DNA from: Eoetvoesia sp035555955
GTDB taxonomy: Bacteria > Pseudomonadota > Gammaproteobacteria > Burkholderiales > Burkholderiaceae_B
Length of the DNA: 64,000 nucleotides
NCBI RefSeq assembly: GCF_035555955.1
Contig: NZ_DATMGA010000039.1
Span: forward strand, 1 to 64,000
Direction of reading: 5' to 3'
Position numbers and translations under genes: made by a program. Shown here piece by piece: positions 1 through 8,939 of the stretch. The notes beneath the pieces are model-generated. The model was not told where the DNA came from. It searched no databases and saw only the letters and a program-made list of their open reading frames with translations. Positions within the stretch are counted from its first letter, which is position 1; each line of letters begins with the position of its first letter.

Positions 1-604
1 TGCGCAGCGTATCGGCCACCACCGTCGACCCGTGGCCGCGCATCAGTACCAGCGACTCCTCGCCCAGCGACGTGGCCAGCGCTTCTCCCAGCTGATTGTC
101 CGTAACGAGGAGGCTGGTGCCGTCCCCGCCCGCATCGCGTATTTCGAACACCGGCGCACCCGTGCCGATGAACGCTGCGACATGGCACAACGCGCGCAGC
201 GGCGCCTCCTTGACCACGCTGAACGGCACGACGGAGGGCGAATGGCTGTGCACGACGGCCATCACATCGGGGCGGGCCCGGTAGATCTGGCCGTGGATGA
301 AGCGCTCCAGGTACACCGAACGGCCGGCCGCGTCGATGGGGGTGCCGTCCAGCTCGAACTGCACGATATCGCCGGCCGCCACCAGTGCCGGCGCCATATT
401 GCGGCATAGCAGGAAACGCTGCGGATCTTGCGGATGGCGCACGCTGACATGGCCGAACGCGTCAAGCACGCCCTGGTCGAACAGAATGTGATTGGCCGCC
501 ACCAGATCCTCGATCAATTCGGGATCCGTCGCCAGAGGCGCTTTCGCGCTGTCGCCCACCGAGGATGCCGCTGCGTTTTGGTTGCCGTCATGACTGGTGC
601 ACAT
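1..604 (-). CDS. Class II aldolase/adducin family protein, 3' end outside window
   Basis: About 201 residues are visible, starting with ATG at 604; the gene runs off the left edge. The product matches the class II aldolase/adducin fold: a Glu in the expected catalytic position (about residue 100), an HSHSP zinc-site motif with His at about 119 and 121, and a later R-G-H-G motif that would supply the third zinc His. Family members cleave or epimerise sugar phosphates, or decarboxylate related hydroxy acids; the substrate cannot be read from the sequence. It lies 10 bp downstream of the aldehyde dehydrogenase gene on the same strand, so it is probably the third gene of an operon with it and the GMC oxidoreductase. 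Confidence 0.8.
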   Translation of the reverse strand, partial: MCTSHDGNQNAAASSVGDSAKAPLATDPELIEDLVAANHILFDQGVLDAFGHVSVRHPQDPQRFLLCRNMAPALVAAGDIVQFELDGTPIDAAGRSVYLERFIHGQIYRARPDVMAVVHSHSPSVVPFSVVKEAPLRALCHVAAFIGTGAPVFEIRDAGGDGTSLLVTDNQLGEALATSLGEESLVLMRGHGSTVVADTLR

Positions 605-614
605 AATGAATTTC

Positions 615-2096
615 CTAAGATTGAGATTTCAAATTGACATGAATATGCTTGAGCTGGGTAAACGCCAAGAGCTCGTCCAGGCTTTCGGTTCGCCCTATGC
701 CCGACTGTTTGTAGCCGCCGAACGGCGCACCGATGAAGTGCCGGCTGGTTTCGTTCAGCCACACAAAACCCGTCTGCACCCGTCCGGCCAGCTTGTGCGC
801 CCGCGCCAGGTCGTTGGTCCAGATCGAGCAGGTCAGCCCATACTCCACGGCATTGACCTGCGACAGCATGGCCTCTTCATCGCTCCACTTGATCACGGAC
901 AGTACCGGCCCGAATATCTCTTCGTTCGCAATGCGCATGGACTGCTCGACATCGACGAAGATCGTCGGCTCCACAAAAAAGCCGTTCGACAGCGCCGGAT
1001 CCTGCGGCCCGCCGCCACCGCACAATAACGTGGCCTCTTCGCGGCCCAGACGTATATAGTCGAGCACGCGCTCGTACTGGGCCCGGTTGTTGATGCATCC
1101 CATGGTGGTTCGCGGGTCGGTCGGCAGGCCCGGCCGGAACTGCGCCACCTGTTTCTTCAGCAAAGGCAGCACGTCGTCGTAGATCGACTCGTGAATGAAC
1201 GCCCGGCTCGTCGACCCGCAGGATTGACCGCACCATGTGAAGTTCATGCCGGCCACCGCCGCGCGCGCCGCGACTTCGGGCGCGATGTCCGGGTAGGCGA
1301 TCAGCGCGTTCTTGCCGCCAAGCTCCAGCAGCACGGGCTTCAAGGTGTCGGAGCAGGCCCGCATGACGGCCCGGCCGGTGGCGGCGCTGCCGATGAGCCC
1401 CACCATGGCAACCTCGCGGCTGGCCACCAGCGCCGCGCCCAGCTCGTTGCCGCCGTTCAGGATGTTCAGCACGCCGGCCGGCAGGATGCCCTCGGCCAAC
1501 TCGGCGAAACGCAGGGAGGACAAAGGCGCCTGCGCGGGCGGCTTGACGATGACCGCATTGCCGGCCGCAAGCGGCGCCGCCGCATTGGACATGCAGAACA
1601 TAAAAGGATGGTTGAAGGGAACGATGCGCACGACCACGCCCAGCGGTTCGCGTACCGAAAAATTGACGGCATCGACGCCAGAAGGCACCGAGGCGCCCTT
1701 CATTTCCGTGACCAGGCCGGCAAAGTAATCGAACGCGGCGGCGGCCATCATGACGTCGTTCTTCATTTCGCGCACAGGGTTTCCCCCGTCCAGCGCATCG
1801 AGCATGGCCAGTTCTTCAGCATGTTCGCGCACCAATTGCGCCAGCGCCTTCATGCGGCTCGCCCGCTCCAGGGGCGCCATCGAACGCCAGACGTCGAAGC
1901 CTTTGCGAGCCTCCTTTACGGCCAGCGCGGCATCCTCCGGCGAGCCGTCGGCCACCCTGGCCAATAATTCGGCCGTCGCCGGGTTATGGACGTCGAAATA
2001 CCCGCCCTGCACCGGGTCGCGCCATTGCCCCCCGTAATACAGGCCGAAATGCCCGGGCATGACATCCGGCAGCTTGACCTCTTTGACTGTACTCAC
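615..2096 (-). CDS. NAD(P)-dependent aldehyde dehydrogenase
   Basis: This is a full-length (493 aa) aldehyde dehydrogenase superfamily protein that oxidises an aldehyde to its acid. The general-base Glu lies in E-L-G-G-K at about residue 259 and the nucleophile Cys in G-Q-S-C at about 293. The start is GTG, with AGGAG about 6 bases upstream. It sits 18 bp after the GMC oxidoreductase, so the pair could oxidise an alcohol to an aldehyde and then to an acid. It is close to betaine-aldehyde or vanillin-type dehydrogenases, but the substrate is unknown. Confidence 0.88.
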   Translation of the reverse strand: MSTVKEVKLPDVMPGHFGLYYGGQWRDPVQGGYFDVHNPATAELLARVADGSPEDAALAVKEARKGFDVWRSMAPLERASRMKALAQLVREHAEELAMLDALDGGNPVREMKNDVMMAAAAFDYFAGLVTEMKGASVPSGVDAVNFSVREPLGVVVRIVPFNHPFMFCMSNAAAPLAAGNAVIVKPPAQAPLSSLRFAELAEGILPAGVLNILNGGNELGAALVASREVAMVGLIGSAATGRAVMRACSDTLKPVLLELGGKNALIAYPDIAPEVAARAAVAGMNFTWCGQSCGSTSRAFIHESIYDDVLPLLKKQVAQFRPGLPTDPRTTMGCINNRAQYERVLDYIRLGREEATLLCGGGGPQDPALSNGFFVEPTIFVDVEQSMRIANEEIFGPVLSVIKWSDEEAMLSQVNAVEYGLTCSIWTNDLARAHKLAGRVQTGFVWLNETSRHFIGAPFGGYKQSGIGRTESLDELLAFTQLKHIHVNLKSQS

Positions 2097-2114
2097 GCTT
2101 AGCTCCTCGATGAT

Positions 2115-3740
2115 TTAGATTTCGGCTGGCGCCAGCACCGCCCTGCCGCGAATGAAGTCGGCGGCCTTTTCCGCGATCATGGTGATCGGCGCATTGACGT
2201 TGCCGCCGACCAGGCCGGGCATGACCGAACCGTCGACCACGCGCAGGCCCTCGACGCCGCGCACCTTCAGGTATTGATCCACGACGGCAAGGTCGTCGCC
2301 GTCCGTTCCCATGCGGCACGTGCCGACCGGGTGATGCACGGTAATCGCCGTGTTGCGGATGTGCTGCTCGATGGCCTCATCGGTGACCGCCTCGACACCC
2401 GGTATGATTTCGCTCTCGACGAAATCCCGCATGGGCGCCTGCGTGCCGATATTGCGCATGACGCGAAACGCGCGTTTCAGCGCCTCCCAATCGTTGGGCG
2501 AGTCCAGGAAATTCTGGTGGATGCGAACCGGCTCGGCCGGGTTGGCCGACACCAGCTCGATCCGGCCGCGGCTCTCGGGCCGCAGCAAGACCACGCGGCA
2601 TGAAAACCCGTCGGCGAACGCCGGCTTGAAAGGAGGCAGGTAGGGCCCCGCCGCCAACGGGCCGGCATGGAACAGCAACTGTATGTCCGGTATGGGCTCT
2701 TGCGGCTGGCTCTTCAAAAACGCCACCACCCCCGAAGGCAGGTCGGTGGCAAAGCCGCGCCCAAAAAAATACGCCTGGCCCAGAGCCTTGACCACGCGAT
2801 CGAGCCTCAGGTTCTTGCGGAACGGGCCGGGTGTTTTACGGCTGTACGCCACCATGGCCGACAGATGATCCTGAAGATTCTTGCCGACACCCGGCAAGGC
2901 GACCTTCAAGCCGATGCCGTGCTGCTGCAATTCGCCGGGCTCGCCGACTCCGGACAGCATCAGCACCTGCGGCGAGTTGATGACCCCGCCCGCCAGCAGC
3001 ACCTCGCGCGAAGCACGAACCGTGACCACCCTGCCATTGATGGAGTACTCGACCCCTACGGCCCGGCCATCTTCGATCACCACTTTATGCACCAGCGCCT
3101 TGACGCGCACGGCGAGATTGGGGCGGCGCAGCGCCGGACGCAGGTAGGCCACCGAATTGCTGCAGCGGCGGCCATGGCGAATGGTGGACTGCATAAGCCC
3201 GAACCCTTCCTGCTGCGCGCCGTTGTAGTCGTCCGTCAAGGAAAACCCGGCCTGGACGCCCGATTCCATATACGCCTGCACCAGGGGATCTTCATAGCGG
3301 CTGTACCGGGTGGCAAGAGGGCCGTCGCCGCCGCGATAGGCCGAAGCGCCTCCCTCCCACGACTCCTGCCGCCTGAAGTAAGGCAGGGCATGCGCATACG
3401 ACCACTCGGTGAGGCCCGCAGCCGCCCAGGCATCGTAATCGGCGCGATTGCCGCGCACATAGGCCATGGCATTGATGGACGAAGAGCCGCCGACGACCTT
3501 GCCGCGCGCGCACTCCACCCGCCGGCCGCCCACATTGGGCTCGGGCTCGCCAAAATACATCCAGTCGTGCAAACGCCTTTGAATGATCTGCCCCCAGCCC
3601 AGGGGAATATGTATCCAGGGATCCCTGTCCCATCCCCCCGCCTCCAGCAGCAGCACCCGCACGCCGGCGTCCTCCGTCAGCCGCGATGCCAGCACGCAGC
3701 CGGCCGAGCCCGCGCCGACGATGATGTAGTCGAACTCCAA
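2115..3740 (-). CDS. GMC-family FAD oxidoreductase (alcohol/choline dehydrogenase-like)
   Basis: The product (541 aa) starts with the FAD dinucleotide fold V-G-A-G-S-A-G-C and E-A-G-G. It carries the GMC signature around G-K-V-V-G-G-S-S-S-I-N and ends with the H-P-V-G-T-C-R-M-G motif holding the active-site His. The start codon is TTG, with a strong AGGAG eight bases upstream; no better start exists in frame. It is the first gene of an operon with the aldehyde dehydrogenase and the class II aldolase, and is divergent from a LysR gene. It likely oxidises an alcohol with FAD and a respiratory acceptor; the natural alcohol is unknown. Confidence 0.87.
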   Translation of the reverse strand: MEFDYIIVGAGSAGCVLASRLTEDAGVRVLLLEAGGWDRDPWIHIPLGWGQIIQRRLHDWMYFGEPEPNVGGRRVECARGKVVGGSSSINAMAYVRGNRADYDAWAAAGLTEWSYAHALPYFRRQESWEGGASAYRGGDGPLATRYSRYEDPLVQAYMESGVQAGFSLTDDYNGAQQEGFGLMQSTIRHGRRCSNSVAYLRPALRRPNLAVRVKALVHKVVIEDGRAVGVEYSINGRVVTVRASREVLLAGGVINSPQVLMLSGVGEPGELQQHGIGLKVALPGVGKNLQDHLSAMVAYSRKTPGPFRKNLRLDRVVKALGQAYFFGRGFATDLPSGVVAFLKSQPQEPIPDIQLLFHAGPLAAGPYLPPFKPAFADGFSCRVVLLRPESRGRIELVSANPAEPVRIHQNFLDSPNDWEALKRAFRVMRNIGTQAPMRDFVESEIIPGVEAVTDEAIEQHIRNTAITVHHPVGTCRMGTDGDDLAVVDQYLKVRGVEGLRVVDGSVMPGLVGGNVNAPITMIAEKAADFIRGRAVLAPAEI

Positions 3741-3841
3741 ACTTGTCTCTCCTGCTCGTCGCGCGCCCGGCTCGGCGGGCCGTGGCGCGCGGCTTGTCTT
3801 GTATGTATGTTTCTATTGATTCAGGGCTCGACACCGCAAAT

Positions 3842-3879
3842 CCGTATATGGAAATTCATATACGAAATTCCGCATACGG
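3842..3879. promoter_or_regulatory. Imperfect inverted repeat between GMC operon and LysR gene
   Basis: Two 16-base arms (3842-3857 and 3864-3879) match when folded, apart from a few positions, and are separated by 6 bases. Each has the pattern CCGTAT-nn-GGAA-n-TTC. The element lies in the 316-bp gap between the divergent GMC operon and the LysR gene, where a LysR-type regulator would bind. No other gene is seen in this gap. The operator role is inferred from position and symmetry. Confidence 0.5.
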
Positions 3880-4056
3880 CCTGACGCGATTTCCCCAAGC
3901 CCGCCTTTTTCGGCGGCCAAACTCATACGATATACATAGCCAATACCCAAGTCCATGTTCACGGGCGTATAGGCTGTATAAAAATAATTGATATTATTGA
4001 GGCAAAATCCCCCAAGCCATCTGCGCCGGCCTACCTACACTTTCCGCGGGAGCACC

Positions 4057-5019
4057 ATGTCCAGCCGCCACGCCAGCCCTCCCCCACCCTTGGAAGAACT
4101 GCTCTCCAAGAACATCGACCTGCGGCTGATCGCCATTTTCACGGAAATGATGCGCACGGGCAGCGTTTCGGAAACCGCCAACACCCTGAACGCCAGCCAA
4201 CCCTCCGTCAGCATGAGCCTGGCGCGCCTGCGCAAATACTTCAATGACCCACTGTTCGTGCGCACCTCGCGGGGCATGGAACCCACGCCCCTGGCGCTGG
4301 ATCTGCGCTCGCCCCTGACCCGGGCCTACCAACTGCTTGCAAGCGCCACACACAGCCGCATCGCCTTCGATCCCGGCACCTCGGACAGACTGTTCCGCAT
4401 CGCCATGATCAATTCCGGCTACCTGCCTGTATCGCCGCAGCTGCTGGAGCTGCAACAACGCGTCGCACCCAATATCCGGTTCCACTTTTCGGGCATCACC
4501 GAGAAAACCGGCAAGCTCATGGAGGCCGGGGAAATCGACCTGGCCATCGCCTTCATGGCTCAGTTCGAATCGCCGGGCTTCTACCAGCAATTGCTGCTGG
4601 AGCAGGAGTTCGTGAGTGTGGTGCGCCACGACCACCCCCGCATCACGGAACAAATGTCCATCCAGGACTACGAACGGGAACTGCACCTGGCCATTTCGCC
4701 GGCGGGAACGGGCCACTGGGTGCTGGACGGCGCCATCGAGCGCGCCGGCATAAGACGCAAGGTAGGCTGGCAGGTCGAAAGCGTGCTGGGCATCCTGCCC
4801 ATCATCGGCATCAGCGACTACATCGTCACGATCCCCAACGGCGCGGCGCAGTTCCTGAAGCAGCAGGGACTGGTGCGCGTGTTTCCCCTGCCCTTCGCCG
4901 CCCCGACGGTGGTGGTGATGCAGCACTGGCACGAACGCTTCCACCGCGACACCGGCCTGCAATGGCTGCGCCGCCAGCTCATGAGCCTGTTCGCCGAAGA
5001 TGCTGGACTGGCGGCCTAG
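4057..5019 (+). CDS. LysR-family transcriptional regulator
   Basis: The 320-aa product has an N-terminal winged helix (residues about 20-80, with S-V-S-E-T-A-N-T-L-N-A-S-Q-P-S-V-S and the L-F-V-R-T wing) and a periplasmic-binding-protein-like effector domain. An upstream in-frame ATG at 3988 exists, but 4057 fits the usual LysR N-terminus better. It is divergent from the GMC/ALDH/aldolase operon and probably controls it in response to a metabolite. Its 3' end overlaps the stop of the convergent truncated sulfatase gene by 4 bp. Confidence 0.88.
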   Translation: MSSRHASPPPPLEELLSKNIDLRLIAIFTEMMRTGSVSETANTLNASQPSVSMSLARLRKYFNDPLFVRTSRGMEPTPLALDLRSPLTRAYQLLASATHSRIAFDPGTSDRLFRIAMINSGYLPVSPQLLELQQRVAPNIRFHFSGITEKTGKLMEAGEIDLAIAFMAQFESPGFYQQLLLEQEFVSVVRHDHPRITEQMSIQDYERELHLAISPAGTGHWVLDGAIERAGIRRKVGWQVESVLGILPIIGISDYIVTIPNGAAQFLKQQGLVRVFPLPFAAPTVVVMQHWHERFHRDTGLQWLRRQLMSLFAEDAGLAA

Positions 5020-6215
5020 GGCCTGTCGACACTTGTCGAGGGATCGCGGGCGAAATCGTGCCAGGCATACCCCATTTCGCTGAAGACCGCAGCACGCCAG
5101 TCGGTATCCCGGCCATGCAGCAAAGGCTGCAGGGAACGCCCTTCCAGCACGTGGCCATCATCATCCAGCCCGTAAGCGTCGAGCACGGTAGGCACAATGT
5201 CGATAGCCTCCACCAGCCTGGTTTCCACCGTGCCGCGGCGGGCATCGGCGGATTCTCGTGGATCGTAGACGATCAAAGGCACCCGCGTCACCGCATCGTA
5301 AAAAAGCTCTTTTTCGCGCGGATAATGGTCGCCCTGATAGTCTCCATGATCGCTGCAGAATATCACCATGGTATCTTCCAGCCGACCCGTATCCGCCAGG
5401 ACATCGAGCAATCGGCCCAGATGGTCGTCAAGACGCTTGATCTGGCTCATGTACGCGGACACCGCTTGACCGCGCACATCGTCCTTCGAAATACCCTTGC
5501 CGCCAGCGCAGCCCTGAAGTCCACGTTGCACCGGGTGGCTGTTTTTCAGCTCATCTGGATGCCGCCTGGCCGGCACGACGTCGTCCGCCGTATGCGTATC
5601 GTGACATGCCGCCGGCGCCTCATGGAGCCGACGCAGCGCGGTGTAAGAAAGATGCAGGCACCAGGGCCGGTCGCCCTGCTCATCGATGAAATCCAGCGCG
5701 CGGTCTGTCATCCAGGCCGTCTCCCAACGCCCGTCTTTCACCTCCGAGAACAAACAGGCATGGCGCTTCCCCCACGTCAATGCATCATCGTCGCGCTCGT
5801 AGGATTCAAACCCGAGTTGCGCACTCAGCAGCCCTTCGGAGCTGGCCGGATATATTTCCGGCCGGTGCAGAGCCCGTCCATCGGGCACGATATTAGCTTT
5901 TCCAATGACGGAACTGCGGATGTCATGCAGCCGCAGATAAGCGCCCAGCCTCTTCCGCGTGGCCGAGGGCGCAACGGAATCCCGGACGACGCCATGGCTG
6001 GCGGCATAGCGGCCCGCATAGTAGGACATCCGCGATGAGCCGCACAGGGGGCCTTGTACGTAGGCGTTCTCGAAACGCACCCCGTGTCGCGCCAGCCAGT
6101 CGATGTTGGGTGTACTCAATGTGGGGTGGCCATAGCAAGAAAGATAATCCCAGCGCAATCGATCCACCATAATGAACAAGACATTGCGCACAGTGTCGAT
6201 GCTTTCATCGTCCAT
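5016..6215 (-). CDS. Sulfatase-family hydrolase, C-terminally truncated
   Basis: The 399-aa product belongs to the alkaline phosphatase/sulfatase superfamily. Metal-site residues appear near the N-terminus (F-I-M-V-D-R), the modification motif is C-G-S-S-R (Cys about 58) followed by Y-A-G-R-Y, and S-D-H-G-D-Y-Q-G-D-H comes later. ATG at 6215 has an AGGAG site; an in-frame ATG at 6287 lacks support. Against the 529-aa paralogue at 7276-8865 the last 110 or so residues are missing: it stops soon after the V-F-S-E-M-G-Y motif, where the convergent LysR gene ends. Position 3 of the C-x-P/A-x-R motif is Ser. It may be a decaying gene or a trimmed sulfatase/phosphonate monoester hydrolase. Confidence 0.75.
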   Translation of the reverse strand: MDDESIDTVRNVLFIMVDRLRWDYLSCYGHPTLSTPNIDWLARHGVRFENAYVQGPLCGSSRMSYYAGRYAASHGVVRDSVAPSATRKRLGAYLRLHDIRSSVIGKANIVPDGRALHRPEIYPASSEGLLSAQLGFESYERDDDALTWGKRHACLFSEVKDGRWETAWMTDRALDFIDEQGDRPWCLHLSYTALRRLHEAPAACHDTHTADDVVPARRHPDELKNSHPVQRGLQGCAGGKGISKDDVRGQAVSAYMSQIKRLDDHLGRLLDVLADTGRLEDTMVIFCSDHGDYQGDHYPREKELFYDAVTRVPLIVYDPRESADARRGTVETRLVEAIDIVPTVLDAYGLDDDGHVLEGRSLQPLLHGRDTDWRAAVFSEMGYAWHDFARDPSTSVDRP

Positions 6216-6304
6216 GACGTCTCCTGATCTTGCCGGGATCAGTCCCGATCTACGAGTCAGGTTAGCCAACCCACGCCCTTCCCTCAAGACTTATCTGCAT
6301 GAGT

Positions 6305-6317
6305 TTCACTCAGTGAA
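6305..6317. promoter_or_regulatory. Perfect palindrome in the sulfatase/IclR divergent region
   Basis: TTCACT and AGTGAA arms flank one C at 6305-6317. The site lies in the 160-bp gap between the truncated sulfatase gene and the divergent IclR gene. Short palindromes of this kind are typical IclR-family operators, so autoregulation and control of the sulfatase are plausible. This is inferred from symmetry and position only. Confidence 0.4.
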
Positions 6318-6375
6318 TCTTTCGAAACCTGTCCGAACCTGCTAAATTCAATCTGCCTATCCACCAGGAAACGCC

Positions 6376-7191
6376 ATGTGGCAACCCAAAGTCAAAACCA
6401 TCGCCGCGCTTCAAAAGGGGCTGATTGTCCTGGATGCCATTACCGAAGCCGGCAACGGCATCAGCCTGCAGGCCCTGCACGATAAAACCGCCATTCCCAA
6501 GGCGACGCTGCTGCGCCTGCTGCTCACCCTGGAACAGCACGGCCTGATCTGGCGCAGGCTGCTGGACGGCACATTCTTTGCCAGCCATACGGCGCGCCGC
6601 CCCAAAAACAACGGCGGCCTGATCGGACGCCTTGCCGAATACGCGGGCGACGAACTCGAGACGCTGCAGGCAAAAATACAATGGCCTTCGGATCTTGCCG
6701 TGCGGCGCGGCAATGCCATGACCTTGTGCGAAACCAACCGCAACTCTTTTTATATGTCGGTGCATAAAGACAAGGTGGGCTTCGAAGTCAGCATGCTGCG
6801 CTCGGCCGTGGGGCGTGCCTACCTGGCATTTTGCCCGGACGACGAACGCGAACAGATACTCGCCGGGCTGCGCAAAAGCTGCCGCCCAGGCGATGCGCTG
6901 GCGCACAACTCCGCCAAACTGGACGCCATATTCGCCCAAACCCGGCAAGCCGGCTATGGCCGGCGCGAACCGACATTCGGCGGCAACTACGACGAGCCCC
7001 GGGCCACGCACAACGACAAGCTGACCGCCCTGGCCGTGCCCATTCTGAAACACGGCGGCGGCATATATGGCTGCCTCAACATCGTCTGGATAGAAAGCCT
7101 GTTCAGCGTCGAGGAAATGGCCGACAAACATCTGGCAGCGCTCACCAAAACCGCGTCCCGGATCGCCAGGAAAATGGCCCTTCCCCGATGA
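6376..7191 (+). CDS. IclR-family transcriptional regulator
   Basis: The 271-aa product has an N-terminal winged helix-turn-helix (about residues 8-70, with I-P-K-A-T-L-L-R-L-L-L-T-L) and a C-terminal IclR effector domain (S-D-L-A-V-R-R-G-N, V-G-R-A-Y-L-A-F-C-P, G-C-L-N-I-V-W-I). The start has a CAGGAA site. It is divergent from the truncated sulfatase gene and convergent with the second sulfatase operon. It closely resembles the IclR protein at 42858-43745, which also neighbours a sulfatase locus, so both probably sense products of sulfate-ester or aromatic catabolism. The ligand is not known. Confidence 0.87.
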   Translation: MWQPKVKTIAALQKGLIVLDAITEAGNGISLQALHDKTAIPKATLLRLLLTLEQHGLIWRRLLDGTFFASHTARRPKNNGGLIGRLAEYAGDELETLQAKIQWPSDLAVRRGNAMTLCETNRNSFYMSVHKDKVGFEVSMLRSAVGRAYLAFCPDDEREQILAGLRKSCRPGDALAHNSAKLDAIFAQTRQAGYGRREPTFGGNYDEPRATHNDKLTALAVPILKHGGGIYGCLNIVWIESLFSVEEMADKHLAALTKTASRIARKMALPR

Positions 7192-7275
7192 CGGACGGCG
7201 CCCCGTGCCGGCCACGGCGCTCGCCACCCTGCTTTGGTATCCAAAGCCCGGCCGCACGGTAACGGCGCAACACCG

Positions 7276-8865
7276 CTACCAAACGCCGATATCGATGCCG
7301 ACCTCGAGCTCCTTGGCGCTCCATCCAGCCACTTTTTCGGGCGCCATGCCGGTGATGCGCCGGCGGCAGAACAGCCAGTCGAGCAAGCGCCTTTGCATCT
7401 GTTCGCGGATGGCGGCATGCGCGGGCGATGCGCCAAGGTCGACAAACTCCTGCGGGTCGTTGACCAGGTCGAACAGCATCGGCGGCAAGTCGTCCACATG
7501 CACGTATTTCCATTCGGCGGTTCTTACCATCGTCATATTGCAGCGGTCGACCGGCGAACCAATCGGCAGCCTCACGACATCCCTGAACGCATAGGTGTTT
7601 TCGCACACGGCAAGATCCTTGACCCGGCTTTCGGGCCTGCCGTGCAGTAGTCCCTGCAGCGACTCGCCTTCGAGCCACTCCTGGGGCCGAGGCAGGCCCA
7701 GGGCCTCCAGAAAGGTGGGAGCCAGGTCGATGGCCTCGACGATCGCGCTCTCGACCGTGCCGCGCGTCGCATCGGCCTCGGGACGCGGATCGACGACGAT
7801 GAGCGGCACTTTTACGATGACGTCGTGGAACAGCTCTTTCTCGCCCATCCAGTGGTCGCCCAGGTAGTCGCCGTGGTCGCTGGTAAAAACAATGAGCGTA
7901 TCCTGATCGCGGCCGGTCTCCTTCAGGAACCGCATCAGTTCGCCGATCTGGTCATCGATCTGGCCGATCAGCCCCATATAGGTCGGGATGACGGTTTCCC
8001 GCACCCCTTCCTGGCTGAAGGTCTTGCTGGCCGTGTAGTTCATGAAACCTCGATAGACCGGGTGGGGGTCTTGCCTCTCGGACTCGCGGCGCTGTACGGG
8101 CACGATGTCTTCGGGCCCGTACAGCGCGTGGTACGGCGCGGGCGCCACATAGGGCCAATGCGGCTTGATGTAGGACAAATGCAATACCCATGGCGCATCG
8201 CCCTGCTCGGCGATGAAATCCATGGCCCGGCGGGTCATGTAAGGGGTTTCGCTGTGTTCCTCGGCCACGCGGGCCGGCTCGCGCGCCCAGCGCAAATGCC
8301 AGCCCGACTGCAGTTCGCCGCCGTCGCCCAACGAAGAATTGGCGTAATCGTGCCAGGGATTGCCGCTTTCGTAACCGTGTTCGCGCAAATAGTCGCAATA
8401 CTGGTTGTCCTCGACCGTGAAACCCGGCGGCCAGACTCCGTCGTCCCGCTCGTAAGGCTCGAAGCCTCCGTGCATGGCCAGCCGGCCCGGGCCATCGGTC
8501 GTGTCGATATTCAGCCGCGCCGCGCCTTCCACGTCGGGCTCGACGTGGGTCTTGCCTACCACCGCGCAGCGCACACCGTGCGGCAGAAGATGATCGCCCA
8601 GCGCCTTCTGGGCCACCGACAGCGGCACGAAGTTCCACGCCGACCCATGGCTGGTGACGTATCGGCCGGTGTAGGTGGACATGCGCGATGCCCCGCACAC
8701 CGGCCCTTGCACGAAAGCATTGGCGAACCGCACGCCTCTGGCCGCCAAAGCATCCAGATGCGGGGTCTTGAGCGTGGGATGGCCGGCGCAGCCCATATAG
8801 TCCCAGCGGAATTGATCCGCCATGATGAACAGCACATTGCGGATCTTGGAGCGAGATTCTTTCAT
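7276..8865 (-). CDS. Sulfatase (type I, formylglycine-dependent)
   Basis: This 529-aa sulfatase is full length. It has the N-terminal metal site F-I-M-A-D-Q, the motif C-G-A-S-R (Cys about 57, fitting C-x-P/A-x-R) followed by Y-T-G-R-Y, and T-S-D-H-G-D-Y-L-G-D-H. The Cys needs conversion to formylglycine by an enzyme not seen in the window. There is no signal peptide, so it likely acts in the cytoplasm on an imported sulfate or phosphonate ester. It is the last gene of the monooxygenase-dctPQM operon, 74 bp after dctM. The C-terminal subdomain (F-D-L-V-N-D-P-Q-E) that its truncated paralogue lacks is present. Confidence 0.87.
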   Translation of the reverse strand: MKESRSKIRNVLFIMADQFRWDYMGCAGHPTLKTPHLDALAARGVRFANAFVQGPVCGASRMSTYTGRYVTSHGSAWNFVPLSVAQKALGDHLLPHGVRCAVVGKTHVEPDVEGAARLNIDTTDGPGRLAMHGGFEPYERDDGVWPPGFTVEDNQYCDYLREHGYESGNPWHDYANSSLGDGGELQSGWHLRWAREPARVAEEHSETPYMTRRAMDFIAEQGDAPWVLHLSYIKPHWPYVAPAPYHALYGPEDIVPVQRRESERQDPHPVYRGFMNYTASKTFSQEGVRETVIPTYMGLIGQIDDQIGELMRFLKETGRDQDTLIVFTSDHGDYLGDHWMGEKELFHDVIVKVPLIVVDPRPEADATRGTVESAIVEAIDLAPTFLEALGLPRPQEWLEGESLQGLLHGRPESRVKDLAVCENTYAFRDVVRLPIGSPVDRCNMTMVRTAEWKYVHVDDLPPMLFDLVNDPQEFVDLGASPAHAAIREQMQRRLLDWLFCRRRITGMAPEKVAGWSAKELEVGIDIGVW

Positions 8866-8939
8866 TTTCGTTTACCTGAAAGCCAAAGGCGTCGCCGACC
8901 GGCGGCATTGCCATGAAACATAAGTTTTGTTTTCCGCCG

